Origin: Cycas panzhihuaensis
Taxonomy: Eukaryota > Cycadophyta
Direction: 5' to 3'
NCBI GenBank assembly: GCA_023213395.1
Contig: CM041465.1
Location: 187,495,741-187,559,740, forward strand
Length of the DNA: 64,000 nucleotides
The notes beneath the pieces are model-generated. The model was given only the letters and a program-made list of their open reading frames with translations, ran no database searches and had not been told where the DNA came from. Positions 1-12,158 of this stretch are shown one piece after another; position 1 is the first letter of the stretch, and the number at the start of each line of letters is the position of its first letter. The translations under genes were made by a program, and so were the position numbers.

Positions 1-1250
1 CATACGAGGATTTGGGTTTCGAACAATTTTGCCTTTTACTCATTCTTCTATCCATACGTTTTATGGGTTTGTGCACTTGTGGCTTAAATCAGTCATATAC
101 TTGAACAGTATCTGCATATGGAGGCCTTATGATCGATTCATACAACGTAGTTTTAGCTATGGGTGAATTCTTTATGTCATCTCTGTAATTGTGTGTCTGT
201 TTGCTTCGTCTATTTGTTTGTTTTGGTTCTCTTGTTTTGTAATTGCTTGATTAGAGGAATTCAGTATCAGATTTTAGATTGAAGTGAGATATGTTACGAG
301 ATTGCATGTCGAATTATTTCTAATGCCGTTGAGACCTTGATTTGTCCACTTGAACCCAAGTTTGCTGGGGAAGCACTGGACCCGGGTTCTGCCCAGGACG
401 CTTTGATTCACGTCTGTTGAACCCACCGGTGCTAAACCCAAAACTTTGAAACATAGCCCGCAAGCAAAACAACATTCTTCTTATATAATTTGTACAAATT
501 TTGCTCCAATAGTTCAAGAACTCTCAGCGTATGTTAAATATTAAATCAATTCATTAACATTAGAGCAATTTTTATTGGCGATTTTATCCCTTTATTACAT
601 GATTCTTGTGATTGATTTTTGCAATGTTTGTAAGGGACTCTTAGTGTCCCAGTTGTTTTAGGTGTATAATTTAATTTTCCAGCTGTTATGGGTATGTTCT
701 GGTTTTGTGGATTTGGCTCAGGGATTGATGTATGCATTGTTGTTTGGATTTGCCTCAGGGAGGGATAGATAGAGTTGAACAAGATGATTTTATTAATAGG
801 CAAAATTACATATTATTACAACAAAAGCTTGTTTTTGAGGGGTGGGGGAGATGTTAACCCCCCATTCCATCCCCTTGGATGATGTAACCATATCCAAAAG
901 AAGGCACAAAACATCTAGTTCAGGACTAGCCAAAAGGAGACTGAGACTGACCAAAGAACAACTGCTCTATTGTGTTGATATATATATACACACACACACA
1001 CAATCTTTATTGTATGCTTTATTCTTATTTAATATATTTAATTCAAATGAAGAAAGAGATAAATATAGATGAGATTGCAATAGTCTTGGGTGAGAATTCA
1101 GCATTTCAAATAAGTAAGCTGAGGTGTCTATTGTGTCTTGGTTATCCTTGCTTCTTGGGTTTCCTAATCTTTTCCCATTCGTGTTGAATATTTATGTTTA
1201 TTTGGTTCATAACTATATGTTATGAGTGTTCCCCTCATTTATGTATTATT
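1..1250. other. unassigned left flank of E1
   Basis: No gene or element can be assigned here. The sequence is AT-rich, with a GC-richer patch around 340-440 that is open on the minus strand for 65 codons but resembles nothing I recognise. At 841-880 a G-rich run followed by TGTTAACCCCCC could be the polypurine tract and LTR start of a further element cut by E1, but no partner LTR was found. The last five bases before E1 (1246-1250) are its target-site duplication, TTATT. Confidence 0.5.
979..1002. repeat. (TA)n(CA)n microsatellite
   Basis: A short compound microsatellite: TA repeats pass directly into CA repeats. It lies in unassigned flank and has no visible link to a gene. Confidence 0.9.
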
Positions 1251-1474
1251 TGTTAGAATATAATGTCTTATCCTTTGTATATTGATGTATTATAACTAAT
1301 GACTTAACTGTAACATTTAATGTAAAGTCATGTAACATATTATGTCAGTCATATCTAACCCTAATGGATCTTTAGAGGCCTCATGTATAAATATGTACTG
1401 ACTCTATCTCAATAGACAAGAGAGTAATTTTTTTTCATCAAGTCTCTATTTCTCTTGGGTTCTTTCATCTAACA
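1251..1474 (+). repeat. E1 5' LTR
   Basis: A 224-bp LTR matching 6618-6856. It ends CATCTAACA directly before the primer binding site. The ATGTATAAATATGTACTG stretch near 1383 is a plausible TATA region. Relative to the 3' LTR it lacks a 12-bp internal duplication (ACATAAATGTA region near 6703). Confidence 0.93.
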
Positions 1475-2169
1475 TGATATCAGAGCCTATCATTGTTTGA
1501 AATCATCCCAAAGCGTCTTTTCATTACAATCGTACGGACAGATCCGTATAGTTGTATAGAAGAATTTTCAACATGCTCAAAATTGACTAATTCTCTCCAA
1601 AGCGTCGATATTAGATTCCAACCCGATTTGCCTAGATCTGAAGAAGTTCGACATGCGACCATGTGGACCTTCTTCTGCTCAAATCTCCTCGTACGGTCAT
1701 CAATACAGGTCGAATTATGTATCAAATCAAAGTTCTCGACAAAAACATTCCAACAATATATGACATGTCAACCTTTGTCACTCGTGTGAAGAACAATGTG
1801 AAAAAAACACAAAAAACCCTAGTCACCACCCAGGGTTTCGACTGTCTTTTTCTCCTCACTAAATTATTTGATCAAAAATTCGACCACAGATTTAGATTCC
1901 TCGCTTCAAGATCTCTCTTTTCACCCCAGTTTTGACATTTTTTGAGAAAGTCAATTTTCAACCTCATTTAATGCTCTATACAGCAGTTCGTACGATCTGC
2001 AGTTGCTGATTTTCTTTGTTCAAGAAAGAATTCTTTGACTCTTTCTAGCTACATTTCTCATTTCCTATTCAAAGTTTTTTTTTCCAATAAAAAAAATAAA
2101 ATAAAGTGATTTCCTTCATTTTAGTATATACTCTCTCATCTGCACTTCTCAATTTTTATTCCTTCTAGG

Positions 2170-2515
2170 GGTAGATAACTCCGCTTGGTAGCTATCGTTC
2201 TCAGCCTTAGAGACCCTGTTTCGAGGGTCTATAATAATCGCAGTGGATCTGTCATTCTTGGCTAAGCACGTTGGCAGTTTGAAATGAACATGTGAAGTGA
2301 GGGGATTCGAAAGGACCTAATACCCAAGCCTCAGACAAAACCCGCTCACAGATTTGAACCTCCATGTACCAAAAATTATATAGAAGGACCTTATAGGATC
2401 TTGAGCCCATCCTAGATTAGTGAGCTTGATCAGTCGCCGAAGCCTCGTAGTGCAGTGCTTAGCAGTTAGCACCACAAAGCTACCTGTCTCGAATCTCTTT
2501 TAGAGGTTTATCAAC
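2170..2515 (+). repeat. possible tRNA-derived SINE-like segments in the E1 leader
   Basis: This part of the leader has blocks that resemble RNA polymerase III promoter boxes. TAGTGCAGTGCTTAGCA (about 2446) resembles an A box and CTGTCTCGAATCTC (about 2489) a B box, with plausible spacing. A second tRNA-like block sits at 2170-2235, and minus-strand B-box-like words occur near 2305 and 2356. No target duplication or A-rich tail was found, so this is only a candidate. Confidence 0.28.
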
Positions 2516-2573
2516 AGGCCCACAAGTCTAGGTAATCCTATATCTAGATTTGATAGAGTTTATGTACTTCACC

Positions 2574-5500
2574 ATGGCCTCCTCTCTTTGTCTCTTTGAG
2601 TTTGAGAAGCTCACCGATGACAACTATCAGTCCTGGAAAGTCAAGATGTGGTCTATTCTTATGGCTGAAGGCGCATGGGACCAGATAGAGAGCATCAAGC
2701 CTGAACCTATGGATGCTGCTGAGAAGAAGATATATCTAGAGCAGAAAGGCCTTGCACTTGCCTCTATCACCCTATTAGTTGCAGACACTATCTTGCCTCA
2801 TATAGCTAGTGTTGTCACTCTCCATGAGCCCTGGACTACCTTGAGGGCACTATATGCTTAAAAGAACACTGCTCACATCATGGCTTTAAAGAACCAATTG
2901 GCTATCCAAAAAATGCCAGACTCAGAAGACTTCACCTCCTTCCTTGGTCGTTTCAAAATACTGCATGAGAATTTAGTGTCTGTTGGAGTGCACTATACTG
3001 ATGGAGATCTCATTGACCTTATTATACACAAGTTACCTGCCAGATTCAGAAATTTTGTCACCTCTTACAAGATGACAGCTGAAATTACTCAACCCTCATT
3101 CACTACTATATGTGGATAGCTCCTTCATTATGGAAACCCGAAGAATGAGTTCGAGAATGCCTTCTCATCCAAAGTCAATATTCACAGCAGGGGTAACTCT
3201 ACTAGAGGTAGTTCTCATGAAATTGATTGAGGAAGAAGATGACCAACCACTTATAGCCCTGGAAGGGGATGGTCGCTCCCACGACCTAACACTCAACAAT
3301 ACTTTGGAGGACGTTTCAACCACCAAATCATTTGCTTCTAATGTGGAAAATCTGGTCACTTCACCATTGAATGTCGTCACTGTAAAGCTGATCGAAAGAG
3401 AGGCATCATAGCTTCAGGAAGCTACTCTGGGCAATTGGAGAAGAATGAGTCATCTGAGACAGAAGAAGAAACTGCATTTGTGACAACTCTCTCATCCATC
3501 CTGTCTAATAAGAATCAAGATGACTGGTTTATAGACTCTAGAGCCTTTAAACACATGACCCATAGGAGAATCTGGTTTAGCAACATTTCTCCATTCCTAT
3601 TGCCATGCCAAACGGAAACATTGAGAAAGTTGGACAAGTGCTCTATGTACTTGGGATGACTAAAAATTTATTATCCGTTTCCCAATTGACTGACAACAAA
3701 CTTCAAGTCCTATTTGATGGTGATGGTTGTGCCATTTATGATAAATATAAAGGGAACAAAGTGATTGGTGAAGGCATCAAAATTAATAATGGATTGTATA
3801 AATTTCTCGCCACACCAATTCACTCTGCCCTTCATGTAACTCACAGTTTTGACAATGATAAACTCTGGCATTTATGCTATGGTCACTTGTCTTACGATGC
3901 TCTGTCTTTATTAAGCAAACATGATATGGTGAATGGACTACCCTAGATTAAAAAATCTGACTCAATGTGTGATACATGTATGATGAGTGAACAACGTAAA
4001 CTACAATTCCTTCCTAACACCACAAGAGTAGCCTACAAGCTTCAACTAATTCATAATGATTTATGTAGCCCTTTCACTTCACCCTCTATACAAGGTGCTC
4101 ATTACTATTTGACATTCATAGATGATTGTACTAGAAAGATCTAGATTTACTTCCTCAAACTAAAATTAGACGTGTTTGATACTTTCCTCAACTTTAAGGT
4201 GAAGGTGGAAAAAGAAAGCGGGTGCTACATCAAATGCCTGAGGACCAGCAATGGTGGAGAATTCACCTCTAATGAATTCTTGCATTATTGCAAAAGAAAT
4301 GGCATGAAAAGATAGTTCACCACTCCCTACACTCTTCAATCCAAGGGAGTGGCTGAAAGAAATAATAGGACCATAATAGAAATGACTCGCTCACTTCTGA
4401 AACAAAAAGCAGTAATCAACAAGTACTGGGTCAAGGTAGCTAACACTGCAATATACGTTCTCAACAGAAGTCCCACCAAAGCTCTGAAAAACACAACACC
4501 AAAAAAAGCCTAGTTAGGTCAAAAACCCGACATCTCACACCTTAGAATATTTGGGTCAATAGTCTACATGCATATCTCAGCTGGAAAGAGAAGCAAGTTA
4601 GATGACAAAAGTAGAAGATGTATCCTTGTAGGTTACAGTGAAGTCTCCAAGGCATATAGATGCCTTGACCCACTGACTGACATGATCTATTCTAGCCAAG
4701 ATGTATACTTTGATGAAACATCTAAGGCATCTAAGGAGAACATGATTTCTCCTCCTACACATGAAGACAGTGTTGTCTTTCCTCATAGGAATCAACATCA
4801 CTCTAAAGCATCACAAAGTGAACATCAACCATCCTTTAATGCAATACTAGAGGACATCATTCCGAGCACCTTTGGTCAAATTTCAAATCAACAACCTAAT
4901 CCATCTAGGGAGGATGACATCACTGTCAAGCTCGACCAACCATCTACACTAGCTCAAAATAAAATACGAAAATGGTATCTAAAGACTATGGAGGAATCAA
5001 GACTAGATCTAGATCTCATGCAAGAAGGGAGAAGAACCTGAAGTCAAACTCACTATGGCCTCATAGCACATCATGATATCACCTTTCAACAAGCTCAAGA
5101 TAATCCTCATTAGAAGAAGGCAATGGATGAAGAAATGGAATCAATCTTGAAAAATAGAACCTGGGATCTAATAGACCAACCTTCAAATAAACTAGTCATT
5201 GGGTGTTGATGGCTGTGCAAGATTAAAGAAAAGGCTAACGAGTCAATTGAAAAATACAAGACACGACTTGTGGCCGAGGGATTTACTCAGACCCAAGGAA
5301 TAGACTATGAAGAGACCTTTGCTCCTGTTAGCAAGATGACAACTATCAAGACAATGATTGCACTAGTTGCATAAAATAATTGGCCAGTGTATCAAATGGA
5401 TGTCAAAGGAGCCCTTCTCAATGGAGATCTTTAAGAGGAAGTGTATATGGAACAACCTCTTGCATATGCATCTAAGGGATAGGAACACCTTGTGTACAAA

Positions 5501-6630
5501 CTCAATAAAGCATTTTATGGTCTGAAACAAGCTCCCAGGTCTTAGTATGCCAAGATTGATTCCTAACTACGAGGCATTGGGATGAAACGATTAGAAGCGA
5601 AATCTGGACTCTATATTTATGTTGACAAGAACAACTAGATCACTATCCTCATGTTGTATATGGATGATCTGATACTAACTAGAAGAAACACTGGCTGGAT
5701 CAACTCCTTACGGGTTCAACTATAAAAAACCTTAGAAATGGTAGACCTAGGAGAAATTCACTATTACCTAGGAATAGAGATTCATAAGTAGGAAGATGGA
5801 ATCTTCATACATCAAAGCAAGTGTACAACCAGGATACTAGAGGACTTCAACATGACATATTACAACCATCTCCAAATCCAATGTGCATTGGAACCAAGCT
5901 GACTACTGATCCAGATGGAAATCTAGTAAACGAGACTATTTATAGGAAAATGGTGGGGAATCTTATATACCTCACCTCAACTTGACCTGACATAGTATTT
6001 GCCATGGGTTTAGTGTCAATATTCATGCTTGCACCAAAGGAATCCCATTGGAAAGTTTCCAAGCATATTTTACGATACCTGCAAGGAACAAAGTCCTATG
6101 GTATCCACTACAGAAATAAGGGAACAACTCATTTAACTGGGTACATTGGCTCAAATTAGGCTAAAGACATCGATAGCTAGAAATCCACCTCTGGGTACTA
6201 CTTTGGATTAGGAAATGGAATCATATCATGGAGAACCAAGAAGCAACCCACTGTATCATTGTCCACGTCAGAAGCTAAGTATCAAGCTATTGCTCAGCTG
6301 TCCTATGAAGCTATCTAGCTTAGACGTCTTTTGGAAGTATTACGAATTCCTCAAGCTTCCCTAACTTCTATCAACTATGACAACTAGAGCACCATTCAAA
6401 TGACCAAAAACCTAGTTTTCCATGCTTGGGCAATGCATATTAAAGTTCACCATCACTTCATCCGGGAGAAAGTGAACAGAGGGGAAATCAAACTTATGTA
6501 TTGTCCTAGCCCAGAACAACTTGTTGACATCTTCACAAAGTCTCTTCTCAAGGACAAGTTCCTGTACCTTAGAGATAGGATCGACATGAAAGAAAAGGAT
6601 CAAACATTAAGAGGGGATGTTAAAATATAA
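2574..6630 (+). pseudogene. E1 gag-pol polyprotein, dead
   Basis: A copia polyprotein read across many in-frame stops. The start MASSLCLFEFEKLTDDNY is the usual opening of a copia Gag (DUF4219/UBN2 type). A CCHC zinc knuckle lies at 3332-3374 (CX2CX4HX4C) but has a TAA inside it. The protease site near 3530 reads D-S-R-A instead of D-S-G-A. The GAG-pre-integrase region is at 3850-3945, the integrase core at about 4000-4500, RT at about 5100-5870 with an intact YMDD, and RNase H at 6000-6600. Stops sit mostly at former Trp, Gln or Arg codons (TAG, TAA), as expected from deamination. The reading ends just before the polypurine tract. It cannot be autonomous. Confidence 0.9.
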
Positions 6631-6856
6631 TGTCTTATCCTTTGTATATTGTTGTATTATAACTAATGACTTAACCGTAACATTTAATGTAAAGTCATAT
6701 AACATAAATGTAACATATTATGCCAGTCATGCCTCTAACCCTAATGGATCTTTAAAGGCCTCATGTATAAATATGTACTGACTCTATCTCAATAGATAAG
6801 AGAGTTCATTATTCTTTCATCAAGTGTCTATTTCTCTTGGGTTCTTTGATCTAAAA
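6618..6856 (+). repeat. E1 3' LTR
   Basis: A 239-bp partner of 1251-1474. It starts TGTTAAAATATAATG after the polypurine tract and ends TCTAAAA, where the terminal CA has become AA. It is followed by an (ATT)n run that includes the TSD copy. Confidence 0.92.
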
Positions 6857-6910
6857 TTATTATTATTATTATTATTAATTCTTTATTTGTAATGTGGAAA
6901 TGGTGAGTCA
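6857..6910. repeat. (ATT)n and spacer between E1 and E2
   Basis: About 20 bp of ATT repeats followed by AT-rich sequence. It holds the right TSD of E1 (TTATT, 6857-6861) and the left TSD of E2 (AGTCA, 6906-6910), so E1 and E2 are separate insertions about 50 bp apart. Confidence 0.85.
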
Positions 6911-7424
6911 TAGAAAGAAGAAAATGCATAATAGGATCTTTTTGAGGAGTCAGAGAGGACACATCATGAATTATACAAAGATGAAAACTTGATTAACAAC
7001 TTAACAAGGCAAGCATAAGCTGCATAACATAACAAAGAATAGGGAGGATAATTGATCTACCACTCAACCTATCAAAGTAGCTTCAACAACATAACACTAG
7101 CTTGGAAAACTACATCCATACAAGGAAAGTGTCACTCCTTATAAAGGAGTTTGAGTGTACATGATTGTGATACATGTCATAGATCAAAAGAAGAAGACAA
7201 ATTAGAGTGAAACTCTACTTCCTAGGTGTGTGAGAATGGTTACAAGTGTTGGCCATCCAAAGTTGACTTTTCCACTTAGCACGTGGAAAAGGCACAAAAG
7301 ACAAAAAGGATAATGTGACAATTTAAAAAATCAAATAAATGTGCACTTTAGCATAAAGCATAAAGTGGCAAAATACAATTTTACATGGTCAAGACTTAAT
7401 ATTTAGGACATGAAGGTTTTAATA
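6911..7424 (-). repeat. E2 3' LTR
   Basis: A 514-bp LTR. On the plus strand it starts TAGAAAGAAG (the TG end has become TA) and ends TTTTAATA (CA become TA), so both termini have decayed by transitions. The matching 5' LTR keeps TG and CA. Confidence 0.92.
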
Positions 7425-10400
7425 CCCCCTTGAATGTGTACAACATTAAGTTGAACGCCAAGGCTATAGACAAGTGGTTTGATGAAGATGTTGGCAAGTT
7501 GTTGATCGATCGGCCTATAGACAAGGTCAATTTTACCTTTCTACACATGTTCTCTGATAAAATGGCAATGGACTTCAACATGCTTGGTCCGTACACGAAA
7601 TACAAGATTCATGGCTATCTTGAGTACACTCTGATTGTCACAATATAGTGGAGTTGGTAGTGATTGTTCAAGGCCAAGCTCACCAAGAATCTATCTAAGC
7701 CAAATAGCCTTACATGCTACATTGACAGTAGCTTTGTATTCTACTTCAGTAAAGGAAAACATGACATTTGGTTGCTTTTTACAACTCCATGAAACAATTG
7801 TAGACCCAAGGTTGAAACAACAACCTGAGGTAGATTTGCAGCTATTTTGGCATCCTACTCAATCAGAATCTGAGAACCCTTCTAATGTGAAGTTCTCATT
7901 GTGAGTATATTAGAGACCATACTGCAATGTACCTTTGAGGTACCTGAGAATTCTCTTTGCGGCATTCTAGTGTCGCTAATTGGGTTGTGTTATAAATCTG
8001 GAATAGATTTCAACAACATATGATATGTCAAGCCTAGTGTTAGTCAAGTAAATAAGACTACCCACTAGCTGTCTAAAAAGTATGGAATCAACAGATTTTG
8101 CTTTTTCATTAAATAACAATTTTGTGCCTGTCTCCATAGGGGTTGGTAATGATTTGCAACCCTTCATTTTGAATTGTTGCAAGTTGTCTCAAATGCATTT
8201 GGTTTGGGATATGAAAATGTGACCTGGCTGTTGTCACACCTTCATGCCAAGAAAGTAACGAAGAAGCTTGAAATCAATCATCTCAAAACTTTTCTTTAAG
8301 TCCCCTTGAAGACTTTCTATTATATTAGTATCATTGCTAGTAATGATCAGATCATCCATATATAATATGACAAGAGTGATGTGCTAGTTTTGAACCTTGA
8401 TGCATAGGTTCGAGTTAGATGTAGATCAATGAAAATTATGTTTCAAGAAGTAATCATCAGTTTTAGAATATCAAGCACGTGGCACCTATTTTAAACCATA
8501 CAAGGCCTTTTTAAGGCAACAAATAAGGTTCTCATTGCCATGTGAGATGTACCGTGGAGGTTGTTCTAGATATACCTCCTCAATCAAATCGCTGTTGAGA
8601 AAGGTGCTTTTGACATCCATTTGATACAATGGCCATTTGCATTGAGCAGCTAAGGCCATAACAATTCTAATGGTATTCATAGTTGCAATAGGTGTAAATG
8701 TCTTGTTGTAATCGATGCCTTCTTATTGTAGTCAAAACCTTTTGCAACTAGACAAGCCTTATGTCGCTCAATAGTGCCATCAGATTTGTACTTAGACTTT
8801 TAGATCCACTTACAATTATTGGCTTGTTTATTGGCTGGCAATTTAACGAAGTTCCATGTGTCATTTTGATAAATGGAGTGGATTTTATCATCAATAATGG
8901 CTTGCCACTTTTCATCTGAACATGCCTCCTCAAAAGTGGAAGGCTCGAGAGTACTAAGCACTTTAGCCATAAATGCATAGTTAACAGTAGTTGGAGGTTG
9001 TATTCTAGACGGACATTTGCCTTCAACAATTTGTGTACCTGCAACAGTCTATAAATACCATTTAGGCAACTTCTTCGTCAATGGAGTTGTGACTTCATTG
9101 TCTTGGGATGGTGAAGTGTGTTGAATGTCTGAAGAACTCACAGGACTTGATAAAGGAACAAAGGAAGATGACGAGGAAGGAGAAACAAGTGCTGATGAAG
9201 GACATGGTGTAAAAGATGTTGAGGGAATAGGGTCCTCAACAATAGCTTTGCCTTTTATCAAGGGAGATTGGAATGGGACTGAGACCCAACTCCCTATTGT
9301 CTTCTATAATGACAACGTCTTGTGAGATATGCATCTTTTTACCGTTCATATGATATAATCTGTAGGCTTTGTTGCTAGTAGCATATTCGATAAAGATGCA
9401 CTTGAGACTCTTGTCATCAAATTTCCATCTTTTCTTTTGGAAAATATTCATATATGCTATGCATTCGAAAGCGTGTAAATGACTAACTATTGGTTTCTGC
9501 CCAGTCTAGGCCTCCTCGGGTGTCATGCTTGAAACTGTTGTAGTGGAGTTGCGGTTTGATAGATAAGCAGTGGTGATGACTGCTTTTGCCCAATATGCCT
9601 GATAGAGAACTTGAATATGCATCATTGCTTTTGCCTTACTGGCCAAGGTTTTGTTCATGCATTTTGCCACACCATTTTTTTGAAGTGTATAAGGGGCAGA
9701 AAATTAGCATTTAATGCCATTTTGTATGCAAAATTGATTGAATTCGTTGAACATGTACTCACCACCATTGCCAAATCGAAGTATCTTGATTCGCATGCCT
9801 AACTCATTTTCAACTACAAATTTAAATTCTTTAAACTTGTTTAGTGCTTTTGACTTGTGTTTGAGAAAATAAACCCACACTTTGTGTGAGTAATTATCAA
9901 TAAAGGTGATGAAGAAAGAAGAGCCACCAAGTGATTGAATGGACATGGGTCCACAAATGTCAGAATCAACTAGTTGCAATGAGTGTTGAGCTCTTCAAGC
10001 CTAACCTTTCTGAAAAGGTTTATGATGTTGTTTCCCCATAAAACAAGATTCACAAAGGCAATTACCCGTTGAAATTTTGGGTAGGCCATACACCATATTT
10101 TGTCTAAACATCTATCTTATGCTTTCCAAATTTAAATGTCCTAACCTCTCATGCCATAACTGAGTCTTATTTAGAGAATGAGAGACTAAGGCATGAGATG
10201 ATCTAGATGTTGTGGCTAATTTGTAGAGGCCACAATCTTTATGACCTATGGCAACAATTTGGTCTTCTTTATTCTGAATGAGACATATCTTGTCTTTAAA
10301 TAACACACTAATTTGTTGTTTATCTAACTGACTAACAAAGAGCAGGTTTTCAAGCATCCCAGGTACTAGAAAAACATTGCCACTAGGAAATGTAGAAGCA

Positions 10401-11570
10401 AGGTGTTGATTATTAAGAGGTGCAATTTATTTGACACATGAAATCTCTACAGTGACATTGTTTCCAAAAGTCACTACTTCTCCCTTGCTTTCTTGTAAAT
10501 CTGTTAATAACTCTGCATCACCTGTCATATGACGTGATGCTTCAAAATCTACAATCCACATGTTGTCATTTTGTCAATTACTTAAAGCACAAAATAGTGT
10601 GTCATTTTGATCATGTTGTGTTGTGTGACCTTAAAAACCACCTGAAGTTGTTCTTTTGGGATTTCCACGATGGCCACCTCGAAATGCACCTCGAGTTGGT
10701 CCTTGATGTTGTTGTTGTTGTTAACGTTGATGTTTTTGTGGATTTTGTTATTGTTGTTGTTGTCGCATATTATTTTGTTTCTTTCTGCATTCCGATTGAA
10801 TGTGGCCTACATTGACACAATAATGACAAATAACAGTCTTAGATTTGGTAGTATTAACATTAAGACTACTAAATTTCTTCAAAAAATTTTGCTTGAGTTG
10901 AAATGGCTATTTCACTTTGAACTTTACTGTAAAAGCCCTCGATGTGCTTGCCTCATTTTGCTACGAGTAGAATTCTTTTTCTTGCAGCAATAAACATTCT
11001 AATTTATTGAAAGTTAGAATTGACAAGGTGCCATTTCTTGAGATGTCAAAGATGAAGCTGTTGTACTCTTTTGGAAGAGCATGAATGGCTGTAGTAACCA
11101 GGTCTTCATTTGAAACTAACTTTCTAAGAGTTATGAGCTAATTACTGATAGCTTTAACAGATGAGAGATAGGCCACTATGGGCGCAATAAAAGTTAAATA
11201 ACTTAGCTATATACATGACTATTCTAGCATCATCTCTTCATTCATACAATGACACAATTGTATCCCAAGCTTGTTTGGATGTCATTGCAAATTCTATATT
11301 TTGATCAACATTATTATTAATAGATAAATAAATGAATGCAAGTGCAACTTCATCTTTAGCTTTAAAAGTAACCATAGGAACATGATCAATAGGAATCAAA
11401 TTATTTGGATTTGTCGGATCTGGAGTTGGTTCAAGTTTGGCAATTGTGCTAGAGATATAACCCTACAACTCATTCATGATCAATAAATTCTTTGCTTGCT
11501 TCTTCCATGTTAAACAGTTTTTAGCACCAATCAATTTAATTGTATTTGCATTAAGCATTTGTGTTGCCAT
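7396..11570 (-). pseudogene. E2 gag-pol polyprotein, dead
   Basis: The start at 11570 reads MATQMLNANTIKLIGAKN, a copia Gag opening. In order follow decayed gag, a protease-like region (10520-10560, DFEASRHMT where D-S-G-A-S is expected), GAG-pre-integrase (10112-10357), integrase core (9500-9990), RT (8200-8760) with YMDD at about 8345-8356, and RNase H (7430-7970). The integrase is catalytically dead by sequence: the second Asp is Gly (LRFGNGGEY) and the Glu is Lys (VAKCMNKT). Many stops and frameshifts are present. The pol frame runs to the polypurine tract (TFKGV) and stops inside the LTR. Confidence 0.9.
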
Positions 11571-11671
11571 AATGAAAGATTATAGCTGATAATAAGATTG
11601 GTAACTTTTTGAGTTACTATTTAATTTCCACTAAATATCCCAAATTATTTAGTACTAGAATGAAAGATATG

Positions 11672-12086
11672 TGTGAGAGTATGTACATATGCAGGTTGCA
11701 AGTTGAGTGTCAAGCCAACCAAAGGCAGAGACTGCTACACGCCAAGATCATGCACAACGGGACTCAAACACCAGATATATCGTGGTAAACTCCCGAGAGA
11801 GAAAACCCACCAGCACAATATTTGATATATTAAATATAAAACAATACATAGTGTTTCAAAGGTGAGATGGAGCATAAGAAGATGATGAGATCACATTGAT
11901 CTTGAGTTGATAATTGGAATATCAAGGAGGTATGAATAAATATACCCTGAAATGGTACCATGTATGGTCATGTCTCTTCATCATGTCTTTTCGCCAATGG
12001 ACACATCCTTTCATCATACCCGCACATACTAATTAACCCTAATGAAGCATTAAGTTATAGTTAACCTAAGTTAACTATTGCTAATA
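11672..12086 (-). repeat. E3 3' LTR
   Basis: A 415-bp LTR the same length as its partner at 22821-23235. It keeps the TGTGAG end; the other end reads CTAATA where the partner has CTAACA. It contains the block around GTGGTAAACTCCCGAGAG that recurs in several other copia LTRs here. Confidence 0.94.
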
Positions 12087-12158
12087 TTCTCCCTTAATGC
12101 GAATAGGGGATGAAGCAAAAATAATTGGTCCATTAGTTAGGAGATTTGTCCTTGTAGA

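Larger units (their letters stand above)
1251..6856 (+). mobile_element. E1: complete but decayed Ty1/copia retrotransposon
   Basis: A full-length element of about 5.6 kb. Two LTRs start TGTTA(G/A)A and the first ends TCTAACA, giving a 7-bp terminal inverted repeat. The primer binding site follows the 5' LTR at 1475-1487 (TGATATCAGAGCC, one change from the initiator-Met tRNA form). The polypurine tract AAGAGGGGA lies just before the 3' LTR. TTATT occurs on both sides (1246-1250 and 6857-6861) as the TSD, although the right copy lies in an ATT run. Domain order is gag, protease, integrase, RT, RNase H, which defines copia. About 1.1 kb of leader precedes gag. It is adjacent to E2, not nested in it. 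Confidence 0.93.

Noticed and set aside
10534-10993. Plus-strand ORFs rich in Val, Leu and Phe
   Set aside because: Antisense shadows of the decayed E2 gag region, which contains a GTT/AAC trinucleotide run.
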